Positions 57,315 through 64,000 of a stretch of DNA of 64,000 nt are shown here, in pieces (within the stretch, counting starts at the first letter, position 1; each line of letters begins with the position of its first letter). Location of the stretch: the NCBI RefSeq assembly GCF_001921865.1, contig NZ_MSCT01000020.1, forward strand, positions 1 through 64,000. The letters run 5' to 3'. The notes under the pieces were generated by a model. It ran no database searches, was not told the origin of the DNA, and was given only the letters and a program-made list of their open reading frames with translations. The stretch is from Pseudomonas chlororaphis. Its GTDB lineage: Bacteria > Pseudomonadota > Gammaproteobacteria > Pseudomonadales > Pseudomonadaceae. A program made the translations under genes and the position numbers.

Positions 57315-58853
57315 ATGCCCACTTCCACCTTGCCTGTGCCCCCGCTCGCCGAGATTTATGACATTGCCGTGATCGGCGGTGGGATCAATGGCGTCGGCAT
57401 CGCCGCCGATGCAGCCGGGCGTGGCCTATCGGTGTTCCTTTGCGAAAAAGACGACCTGGCCAGCCATACGTCCTCGGCCAGCAGCAAGCTGATCCACGGC
57501 GGCCTGCGCTACCTCGAACATTACGAATTCCGCCTGGTACGCGAAGCCCTGGCCGAGCGCGAAGTGCTGCTGGCCAAGGCCCCGCATATCGTCAAGCCCA
57601 TGCGTTTCGTCCTGCCGCACCGCCCGCACCTGCGCCCGGCGTGGATGATCCGTGCCGGCCTGTTCCTTTACGACCACCTGGGCAAGCGGGAAAAACTCGC
57701 CGGCTCCAAGAGTCTTAAATTCGGCGCCGACAGCCCGTTGAAAGCCGAGATCAGCAAAGGCTTCGAGTATTCCGATTGCTGGGTCGACGATGCCCGCCTG
57801 GTGGTACTGAACGCCATGGCCGCCCGGGAGAAAGGCGCCCATGTGCACACCCAGACCCGCTGCGTCAGCGCCCGACGCAGCAAGGGCCTGTGGCACCTGC
57901 ACCTGGAACGCGCCGACGGCAGCCTGTTCTCGATCCAGGCCAAGGCCCTGGTGAACGCCGCCGGCCCGTGGGTCGCCAAATTCATCAAGGACGATCTGAA
58001 GCTGGATTCGCCGTACGGTATCCGTCTGATCCAGGGCAGCCACCTGATCGTGCCGAAGTTGTACGAAGGCGAACATGCGCACATCCTGCAGAACGAAGAC
58101 CAGCGCATCGTCTTCACCATCCCGTACCTGAACCATTTCACCCTGATCGGCACCACCGACCGCGAATACACCGGCGATCCGGCGAAAGTGGCGATTACCG
58201 AAGGCGAAACCGACTACATCCTGAAAGTGGTCAATGCCCACTTCAAGAAGCAGCTGAGCCGCCAGGACATCGTCCACACCTATTCCGGCGTGCGTCCGCT
58301 GTGCAACGACGAGTCCGACAACCCCTCGGCCGTGACCCGCGACTACACCCTGGCGCTGTCCGGTAACGCCGACGAAGCGCCGCTGCTGTCGGTGTTCGGC
58401 GGCAAGTTGACCACCTACCGCAAGCTGGCCGAGTCGGCCATGGCCCAACTGACGCCGTTCTTCAAGGACATCAAGCCAAGCTGGACCGCCCACTCGACCC
58501 TGCCCGGCGGCGAAGACATGAGCACGCCGCAGGCGCTGGCCGAGGCGATCCGCCAGAAGTTCGACTGGGTGCCCAGCGAAATCGCCCGCCGTTGGGCCAC
58601 CAGCTACGGCAGCCGTACCTGGCGCCTGCTGGAAGGCGTACAGGGCCTGGACGACATGGGCGAACACCTGGGTGGCGGCCTCTATACCCGCGAAGTCGAT
58701 TACCTGTGCAGCGAGGAATGGGCGATCAACGCCCAGGACGTCCTGTGGCGGCGCAGCAAGCTGGGGCTGTTCACCACCGCGGCCGAACAGGAAAAGCTGC
58801 AGCACTACCTGCACAAGGTCGAGCAGAACCGGGCGAAGATCGAAGCCGCCTGA
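57315..58853 (+). CDS. glpD: Aerobic glycerol-3-phosphate dehydrogenase GlpD
   Basis: The 512-aa FAD enzyme oxidises glycerol-3-phosphate to dihydroxyacetone phosphate at the inner membrane and passes electrons to ubiquinone. It has IAVIGGGINGVGIAADAAG, the family-specific SSASSKLIHGGLRYLEHYEF and a C-terminal DAO-type domain. The start ATG 57315 follows ACACGAGG. A terminator and then a REP doublet end the glp region. Confidence 0.96.
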   Translation: MPTSTLPVPPLAEIYDIAVIGGGINGVGIAADAAGRGLSVFLCEKDDLASHTSSASSKLIHGGLRYLEHYEFRLVREALAEREVLLAKAPHIVKPMRFVLPHRPHLRPAWMIRAGLFLYDHLGKREKLAGSKSLKFGADSPLKAEISKGFEYSDCWVDDARLVVLNAMAAREKGAHVHTQTRCVSARRSKGLWHLHLERADGSLFSIQAKALVNAAGPWVAKFIKDDLKLDSPYGIRLIQGSHLIVPKLYEGEHAHILQNEDQRIVFTIPYLNHFTLIGTTDREYTGDPAKVAITEGETDYILKVVNAHFKKQLSRQDIVHTYSGVRPLCNDESDNPSAVTRDYTLALSGNADEAPLLSVFGGKLTTYRKLAESAMAQLTPFFKDIKPSWTAHSTLPGGEDMSTPQALAEAIRQKFDWVPSEIARRWATSYGSRTWRLLEGVQGLDDMGEHLGGGLYTREVDYLCSEEWAINAQDVLWRRSKLGLFTTAAEQEKLQHYLHKVEQNRAKIEAA

Positions 58854-58866
58854 TTGCCCTTCCTAT

Positions 58867-58903
58867 AAAGAAGCCCCCGCGCCGCAAGGCCCGGGGGCTT
58901 TTT
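58867..58903 (+). terminator. Terminator of glpD
   Basis: AAGCCCCCG-CGCCGCAAGGC-CCGGGGGCTTTTT, shortly after the glpD stop. Confidence 0.88.
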
Positions 58904-58921
58904 CATGCCCGGAGCATTTCT

Positions 58922-59022
58922 TGTAGGAGCGAGCGTGCTCGCGAAGAACCCAGGGACAAGGCGTTATCCAGGATGCCCGCGTTATCGTTGACGACCATCG
59001 CGAGCAAGCTCGCTCCTACAGG
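58922..59022. repeat. REPIN (long form) between glpD and aatJ
   Basis: REP arms TGTAGGAGCGAGCGTGCTCG (58922-58941) and CGAGCAAGCTCGCTCCTACA (59001-59020) enclose a structured spacer including GCGTTATCCAGGATGC and CGTTATCGTTGACGACCATC. The spacer is shared, in reverse orientation, with the element at 62562. Confidence 0.88.
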
Positions 59023-59156
59023 GGCCAAGCCTGCATTCGGTTTTCCGAACGCGACTTTCGGGTCGATTCGGATAACCGGATGAAACGCGCCGGAAATATC
59101 CGCCATAAATATTTAATAACCTTTCAAATCAAGGCATTGATGCGGATCAGCTGGCC

Positions 59157-59172
59157 TGGCACGACTCATGCT
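59157..59172 (+). promoter_or_regulatory. Sigma-54 promoter of the aatJQMP operon
   Basis: TGGCACGACTCATGCT matches the -24/-12 consensus TGGCACG-N4-TTGCW with one mismatch, GG and GC being 12 bp apart. It is 120 bp before aatJ. The downstream kinase gene resembles AauS, whose partner AauR activates sigma-54 promoters of this transporter. Confidence 0.75.
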
Positions 59173-59291
59173 CTACACTCTTCGACGAATGCCTGATGCG
59201 CCAACACCCATCAGGAGCCGTCAAGGCATTCGCTGTATAAAAGAGCCGTCGAACTGGCTTCATAAAAAAAACAAATGTCGAGGAAATATTG

Positions 59292-60206
59292 ATGCGCATC
59301 GTTCCCCATCTGTTGGGCGCAGCCATTGCTGCTGCTCTGATTAGCACTCCAGTCGTTGCCGCCGAACTCACCGGCACGCTGAAGAAAATCAAAGAGTCCG
59401 GCACCATCACCCTCGGACATCGCGACGCTTCCATCCCGTTCTCCTACATCGCGGATGCATCCGGCGTTCCAGTCGGCTACTCCCACGATATCCAGCTGAA
59501 AATCGTCGAAGCCCTGAAAAAAGACCTCGACATGCCGGACCTCAAGGTCAAATACAACCTGGTCACCTCCCAGACCCGTATCCCGCTGGTGCAGAACGGC
59601 ACCGTGGACGTCGAGTGCGGTTCCACCACCAACAACGTCGAGCGCCAGCAACAGGTCGACTTCTCCGTGGGCATCTTCGAGATCGGCACCCGCCTGCTGT
59701 CGAAGAAAGACTCCATCTACAAGGACTTCGCCGACCTCAAGGGCAAGAACGTCGTGACCACCGCCGGCACCACGTCCGAGCGCATCCTCAAGGCGATGAA
59801 CGCCGACAAGCAGATGGGCATGAACGTGATCTCGGCCAAGGACCACGGCGAATCCTTCCAGATGCTCGAAGGCGGCCGCGCCGTTGCCTTCATGATGGAC
59901 GACGCGCTGCTGGCCGGTGAAATGGCCAAGGCTCGCACGCCGAGCAACTGGGCCGTGACCGGTACCCCGCAGTCCTACGAAATCTACGGCTGCATGGTGC
60001 GCAAGGACGATGCCCCGTTCAAGAAAGCCGTGGACGACGCCATCGTCGCCACCTACAAGTCGGGCGAGATCAACAAGATCTACGACAAATGGTTCCAGTC
60101 GCCGATTCCGCCAAAAGGCCTGAACCTGATGTTCCCGATGAGCGACGAGCTCAAGGCCCTGATCGCCAATCCGACCGACAAAGCGGCTGACGACAAAAAG
60201 TCCTGA
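59292..60206 (+). CDS. aatJ: Glutamate/aspartate ABC transporter binding protein AatJ
   Basis: The 304-aa periplasmic solute-binding protein of family 3 has a signal peptide (LLGAAIAAALISTPVVAAE) and the signatures ITLGHRDASIPFSYIAD, VDVECGSTTNNVERQQQVDF and EIYGCMVRKDD. It captures acidic amino acids for the membrane transporter. The first Met (ATG 59292) has GAGGAA 7 nt upstream. It is the first gene of aatJQMP, with a stem-loop after it that may set its higher expression. Confidence 0.9.
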   Translation: MRIVPHLLGAAIAAALISTPVVAAELTGTLKKIKESGTITLGHRDASIPFSYIADASGVPVGYSHDIQLKIVEALKKDLDMPDLKVKYNLVTSQTRIPLVQNGTVDVECGSTTNNVERQQQVDFSVGIFEIGTRLLSKKDSIYKDFADLKGKNVVTTAGTTSERILKAMNADKQMGMNVISAKDHGESFQMLEGGRAVAFMMDDALLAGEMAKARTPSNWAVTGTPQSYEIYGCMVRKDDAPFKKAVDDAIVATYKSGEINKIYDKWFQSPIPPKGLNLMFPMSDELKALIANPTDKAADDKKS

Positions 60207-60223
60207 TTCCTGACTAACCTTAT

Positions 60224-60252
60224 CTCCTGAAAGGGCTCGGCCCTTTCGGGAG
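60224..60252 (+). other. Stem-loop between aatJ and aatQ
   Basis: CTCCTGAAAGGGC-TCG-GCCCTTTCGGGAG is a 13-bp stem (one G-T type mismatch) 18 nt after aatJ and without a T-run. It probably protects the aatJ mRNA 3' end or lowers read-through, so the binding protein exceeds the permease. Confidence 0.7.
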
Positions 60253-60394
60253 TCTGTCACTACCTGCTGGCATTTTTTGGAAACACTCGAACCGGTGGTT
60301 GTCGAGCCGATCGCGTGTGCCTGGCTGTCATCCGGGCGGGAATGGATTTCCCCAAGCGGGTGCTTGTACATCGATCGATCAGGGGGAGACCCTA

Positions 60395-61141
60395 ATGAAT
60401 TACAACTGGGACTGGAGCGTGTTCTTCAAGTCCACCGGCGTGGGCAGCGAGACCTATCTCGACTGGTTCATCTCGGGCTTGGGCTGGACCATCGCCATCG
60501 CCGTGGTGGCCTGGATCGTCGCGCTGGCGCTCGGCTCGATCCTGGGCGTCATGCGTACCGTGCCGAACCGCCTGGTGTCGGGCATCGCCACGGTCTACGT
60601 GGAAATCTTCCGTAACGTGCCGCTGCTGGTGCAGCTGTTCATGTGGTACTTCCTGGTGCCCGACCTGCTGCCGGAGAACCTCCAGGAGTGGTACAAGCAG
60701 GACCTCAACCCGACCACCTCGGCTTACCTGAGCGTCGTCGTGTGCCTGGGCCTGTTCACCGCCGCCCGGGTCTGCGAACAAGTGCGTACCGGTATCCAGG
60801 CGCTGCCGCGCGGCCAGGAATCGGCAGCCCGCGCCATGGGCTTTTCGCTGCCGCAAATCTACTGGAACGTGCTGCTGCCCCAGGCCTACCGGATCATCAT
60901 TCCGCCGCTGACCTCGGAATTCCTCAACGTCTTCAAGAACTCCTCCGTGGCCTCGCTGATCGGCCTGATGGAGCTGCTGGCGCAGACCAAGCAGACCGCC
61001 GAGTTCTCGGCCAACCTGTTTGAAGCCTTCACCCTGGCCACGCTGATCTACTTCACCCTGAACATGAGCCTGATGTTGCTGATGCGCCTGGTCGAGAAGA
61101 AAGTCGCAGTGCCCGGCCTGATCTCCGTGGGGGGCAAATAA
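60395..61141 (+). CDS. aatQ: Acidic amino acid ABC permease AatQ
   Basis: The 248-aa inner-membrane permease of the HisM/GltJ type has the EAA loop around ALPRGQESAARAMGFSLPQIY, and helices throughout (LGWTIAIAVVAWIVALALGS). It starts at ATG 60395 with GGGGGAGA just upstream. The last base of its stop is the first base of aatM. Confidence 0.9.
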   Translation: MNYNWDWSVFFKSTGVGSETYLDWFISGLGWTIAIAVVAWIVALALGSILGVMRTVPNRLVSGIATVYVEIFRNVPLLVQLFMWYFLVPDLLPENLQEWYKQDLNPTTSAYLSVVVCLGLFTAARVCEQVRTGIQALPRGQESAARAMGFSLPQIYWNVLLPQAYRIIIPPLTSEFLNVFKNSSVASLIGLMELLAQTKQTAEFSANLFEAFTLATLIYFTLNMSLMLLMRLVEKKVAVPGLISVGGK

Positions 61142-61812
61142 TGGAATTCGATTTCTCAGGCATCGTCCCGGCCATTCCCGGCCTGTGGAACGGCATGCTG
61201 ATGACCCTCAAGCTGATGGCGCTGGGCGTGGTCGGCGGGATTATCCTCGGCACCATCCTGGCGCTGATGCGCTTGTCCCACAGCAAACTGCTGGCGAATA
61301 TCGCCGGCGTCTACGTCAACTATTTCCGCTCCATCCCGCTGCTGCTGGTGATCACCTGGTTCTACCTGGCGGTACCGTTCGTACTGCGCTGGATCACCGG
61401 CGAAGACACGCCGATCGGCGCGTTCGGCTCGTGCATCGTGGCCTTCATGATGTTCGAGGCAGCGTACTTCTGCGAAATCGTCCGCGCTGGCGTGCAGTCG
61501 ATTCCCAAGGGCCAGATGGGCGCCGCCCAGGCGCTGGGCATGACCTACGGCCAGATGATGCGCCTGATCATCCTGCCCCAGGCGTTCCGCAAGATGACCC
61601 CGCTGCTGCTGCAACAGAGCATCATCCTGTTCCAGGACACCTCGCTGGTGTACACCGTGGGCCTGGTGGACTTCCTCAATGCTTCGCGCTCCGGCGGCGA
61701 CATCATCGGCCGCTCCAATGAGTTCCTGATCGTTGCCGGTCTGGTGTATTTCACAATCAGCTTTGCCGCCTCGCTGCTGGTCAAGCGTCTGCAAAAAAGG
61801 TTTGCCGTATGA
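61141..61812 (+). CDS. aatM: Acidic amino acid ABC permease AatM
   Basis: The 223-aa second permease (GltK type) has the EAA loop SIPKGQMGAAQALGMTYGQM. It is translationally coupled to aatQ (TAATG) and overlaps aatP by ATGA. With AatQ it forms the transmembrane channel. Confidence 0.9.
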   Translation: MEFDFSGIVPAIPGLWNGMLMTLKLMALGVVGGIILGTILALMRLSHSKLLANIAGVYVNYFRSIPLLLVITWFYLAVPFVLRWITGEDTPIGAFGSCIVAFMMFEAAYFCEIVRAGVQSIPKGQMGAAQALGMTYGQMMRLIILPQAFRKMTPLLLQQSIILFQDTSLVYTVGLVDFLNASRSGGDIIGRSNEFLIVAGLVYFTISFAASLLVKRLQKRFAV

Positions 61813-62543
61813 TCTCTATCAAGAACATCAACAAGTGGTATGGCGACTTCCAGGTGCTGACCGATTGCAGCACCGAGGTTAAAAAAGGCGAAGTGATCGT
61901 GGTGTGCGGGCCGTCGGGCTCGGGCAAATCCACCCTGATCAAGTGCGTCAACGCGCTGGAGCCGTTCCAGAAGGGCGACATCGTGGTCGACGGCACGTCC
62001 ATCGCCGACCCGAAGACCAACCTGCCGAAACTGCGTTCGCGCGTGGGCATGGTGTTCCAGCACTTCGAGCTGTTCCCGCACCTGACCATCACCGAAAACC
62101 TGACCATCGCGCAGATCAAGGTGCTGGGCCGTAGCAAGGAAGAAGCCACCAAGAAGGGCCTGCAACTGCTTGAGCGTGTAGGCCTGGCGGCACACGCCCA
62201 CAAGCACCCGGGCCAGCTGTCCGGCGGCCAGCAACAACGCGTGGCGATTGCCCGCGCCCTGGCCATGGACCCGATCGTCATGCTGTTCGACGAACCGACC
62301 TCCGCCCTCGACCCGGAAATGGTCAACGAAGTGCTGGACGTGATGGTGCAACTGGCTCACGAAGGCATGACCATGATGTGCGTGACCCACGAAATGGGCT
62401 TCGCCCGCAAAGTGGCCGACCGCGTGATCTTCATGGACGCCGGCAAGATCATCGAAGACTGCCCGAAAGAGGAGTTCTTCGGCGACATCAGCGCCCGTTC
62501 CGAACGTGCGCAGCATTTCCTCGAGAAAATCCTGCAGCACTAA
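61809..62543 (+). CDS. aatP: Acidic amino acid ABC ATPase AatP
   Basis: The 244-aa ATPase has Walker A GPSGSGKSTL, signature LSGGQQQRVAIARAL, Walker B VMLFDEPTSALDPE and H-loop CVTHEMGFA, typical of polar amino acid transporters (GlnQ/GltL). It powers AatQM. It is the last gene of the operon before a REPIN. Confidence 0.94.
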   Translation: MISIKNINKWYGDFQVLTDCSTEVKKGEVIVVCGPSGSGKSTLIKCVNALEPFQKGDIVVDGTSIADPKTNLPKLRSRVGMVFQHFELFPHLTITENLTIAQIKVLGRSKEEATKKGLQLLERVGLAAHAHKHPGQLSGGQQQRVAIARALAMDPIVMLFDEPTSALDPEMVNEVLDVMVQLAHEGMTMMCVTHEMGFARKVADRVIFMDAGKIIEDCPKEEFFGDISARSERAQHFLEKILQH

Positions 62544-62561
62544 AAACGATGCGGCTCGCCC

Positions 62562-62664
62562 CCTGTAGGAGCGAGCTTGCTCGCGATGGTCGTTAACGAT
62601 AACGCGTGCATCCTGGATAACGCGTTGTCCTTGAGTTCTTCGCGAGCAAGCTCGCTCCCACAGG
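62562..62664. repeat. REPIN (long form) between aatP and the sensor kinase
   Basis: Arms CCTGTAGGAGCGAGCTTGCT (62562-62581) and CGAGCAAGCTCGCTCCCACA (62642-62661) flank a spacer (GGTCGTTAACGATAACGCGT, CATCCTGGATAACGCGTTGT) that is the near reverse complement of the spacer in the 58922 element. Confidence 0.88.
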
Positions 62665-62700
62665 AAGCGGGCGAGCGCTGGTTGACCCAAGGCATCTGTG

Positions 62701-64000
62701 ATGAAATGCGACCCCACCCTCTTTCGCGCCGCGCCGCCATCACTTGCCGTGAAACCCCGCCTGATCCGTCATCTGTTCCTGCCGCCGCTGGTCATCGCGC
62801 TGATGATTGGCCTGGGTTATATCGGCTTCTGGATCAGCGAGCACTACGGCATCCGTAGCCTCAGCGAAAACGGCGAACGCCAGCTGGAACTGCATGCCCG
62901 CGCCGTCGAGAGCGAGATCAGCAAATACACCTACCTGCCCAGCCTGCTGGAACTCGAATCCAGCGTTTCGCTGCTGCTCAACGAACCGACGCCGGAGCAC
63001 CGGCAGACGGTCAACAATTACCTCGAAGGCCTGAACCGGCGCAGCCGCAGTCGGGCCATCTACGTCATGGACACCAGCGGCCGCGTACTGGCCACCAGTA
63101 ACTGGCGCGACGTCGACAGTTACCTGGGCGAAGACCTGTCGTTCCGCGCCTATTTCCAGAATGCCGTGCGCGGCCAGCCCGGGCGCTTCTACGGCATCGG
63201 CAGCACCAGCGGCGAGCCCGGCTATTACCTGGCCCACGGCCTGGAAGAACAGGGCAATATCATCGGCGTGGCGGTGGTCAAGGTGCGCCTGGAAGCCCTC
63301 GAAGAACGCTGGCAGCGCGCCCGCCTAGAGGCCTTCGTCAGCGACGAGAACGGCATCATCATCCTCTCCAGCGACCCGGCCCGGCGCCTCAGGTCGGTAC
63401 GGCCGCTGAGCGACGACACCAAGGAGCGCCTGGCACGCAGCCTGCAATATTACTGGTTCACCCTCAACGAACTGGAGCCCCTGGCCCGCGAACGCCTGGC
63501 CGAAGGCGTGGAAAAGCTGACCTTCCCGGCCAACACCGAACTGGTGTCCGACGACAAGGAAATCAGCTACCTGTCGCAAACCCGGCCCCTGAGCGACACA
63601 CCCTGGAACTTCACCCTGCTGACCCCGCTCAAGGACCTGCGCCGCGAAGCTATCAACCAGGGCATCCTGGTGGCCGTGGCCTTCGCCCTGGTGGCCTTCC
63701 TGCTGATTGCCTGGAACGAACGGCGCAAGGTGCTCGCCACCCGCCTCGCTGCCCGCGAGGCCCTGCAAGAAGCCAACAACCAGCTGGAGCGCAAGATCGC
63801 CGAACGCACCAGCGACCTGCGCGCCAGCAACGAACGACTCAAGGGCCAGATCCGCGAGCGGCGCCAGGCCGAGGAAACCCTGCGCCGCGCCCAGGACGAA
63901 CTGGTCCAGGCGGGTAAGCTGGCCGCCATCGGCCAAATGTCCACCAGCATCGCCCATGAACTGAACCAGCCGCTGGCCGCCCTGCGTACCCTGTCCGGCA
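62701..64000 (+). CDS. aauS: AauS-like (DctB-type) sensor histidine kinase, 3' end beyond window
   Basis: The open frame from ATG 62701 continues to the window end (433 codons). It has an N-terminal helix (LFLPPLVIALMIGLGYIGFW), a double-Cache periplasmic sensor (about 45-310), a second helix (ILVAVAFALVAFLLIAW), a coiled-coil linker and the start of the histidine kinase domain (SIAHELNQPLAALRTL, H-box). This is the DctB family. Next to aatJQMP and its sigma-54 promoter, it fits AauS, which senses acidic amino acids and phosphorylates the sigma-54 activator AauR. That gene would be downstream, outside the window. Confidence 0.85.
   Translation, partial: MKCDPTLFRAAPPSLAVKPRLIRHLFLPPLVIALMIGLGYIGFWISEHYGIRSLSENGERQLELHARAVESEISKYTYLPSLLELESSVSLLLNEPTPEHRQTVNNYLEGLNRRSRSRAIYVMDTSGRVLATSNWRDVDSYLGEDLSFRAYFQNAVRGQPGRFYGIGSTSGEPGYYLAHGLEEQGNIIGVAVVKVRLEALEERWQRARLEAFVSDENGIIILSSDPARRLRSVRPLSDDTKERLARSLQYYWFTLNELEPLARERLAEGVEKLTFPANTELVSDDKEISYLSQTRPLSDTPWNFTLLTPLKDLRREAINQGILVAVAFALVAFLLIAWNERRKVLATRLAAREALQEANNQLERKIAERTSDLRASNERLKGQIRERRQAEETLRRAQDELVQAGKLAAIGQMSTSIAHELNQPLAALRTLSG

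Noticed and set aside
58922..59022. Possible CRISPR-like or regulatory RNA repeats at the REPINs
   Set aside because: Only facing REP palindromes occur, with no direct repeats of constant size with unique spacers; they are standard REP doublets.

Overview
The window is a GC-rich chromosomal segment of a Pseudomonas, most likely from the P. fluorescens/P. protegens/P. chlororaphis side of the genus. The evidence is gene content (bifA, colRS, motY, bfd-bfrB, glpFKRD, aatJQMP), typical Pseudomonas REP palindromes (GTAGGAGCGAGC..GCTCGCGA) and gene order recalled from P. aeruginosa. It reads as a mosaic of blocks that P. aeruginosa keeps apart: argP-argO-sodB-bifA-imelysin-RND-colRS-groESL-fxsA-hugZ-like; apbC-metG-rnf-nth; argG-motY-pyrC-rnt-ahpC-bfd-bfrB-grxD-argF; glpFKRD; aatJQMP-aauS. 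No prophage, insertion sequence, CRISPR array, rRNA or tRNA was recognised; this is core-type chromosome.

Layout. 1-2740: tail of a LysR regulator, a broken small ORF, then divergent pobR and pobA for 4-hydroxybenzoate degradation. 2818-9421: MFS exporter, double-Cache periplasmic protein, coiled-coil membrane protein, extended SDR, then argP divergent from an ACT protein and argO. 9598-12548: sodB and the c-di-GMP phosphodiesterase gene bifA. 12628-17849: a Fur-box-led imelysin gene (icmP) followed by a di-haem oxidoreductase, a second imelysin-like lipoprotein and a DUF1513 protein, probably an iron-acquisition system. 17985-22171: MexVW-like RND pump. 22229-26974: the colR-colS locus with its methyltransferase and InaA/WapQ-type kinase genes and a PAP2 phosphatase, with two ColR-box-like sites. 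27131-32733: groESL under a sigma-32-type promoter, fxsA, a HugZ-like protein, an SDR and apbC. 32924-39993: metG, an unusual five-gene rnf cluster, nth and a 59-aa PA3496-like protein. 40157-51696: a NarL-type response regulator, argG, motY, pyrC, rnt, a 2-Cys peroxiredoxin, bfd/bfrB iron storage, grxD, a molybdopterin oxidoreductase and argF. 51693-58853: an orphan ABC ATPase, ybaK and the complete glycerol regulon with candidate GlpR operators. 59157-64000: a sigma-54 promoter, the acidic amino acid ABC transporter and the start of its probable AauS sensor kinase.

Two observations stand out. First, the rnf cluster has rnfA-B-D-G-E but no rnfC. Three of the four intramembrane cysteines known to hold the RnfA/RnfE iron-sulfur cluster are replaced, and RnfB has lost its N-terminal anchor but gained an RnfC-like repeat tail. 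This looks like a remodelled Rnf/Rsx machine. Second, five otherwise well-conserved genes (pobR, pobA, the RND pump, pyrC, the molybdopterin oxidoreductase) carry eight frameshifts in total, each explained by loss of one base from a G or C run. This points to assembly or basecalling error rather than true pseudogenes; restoring one base at each site gives family-length proteins.

All assignments come from reading translated sequence and motifs by eye. No database search was run, and comparisons with named P. aeruginosa, P. putida and E. coli genes are from memory.
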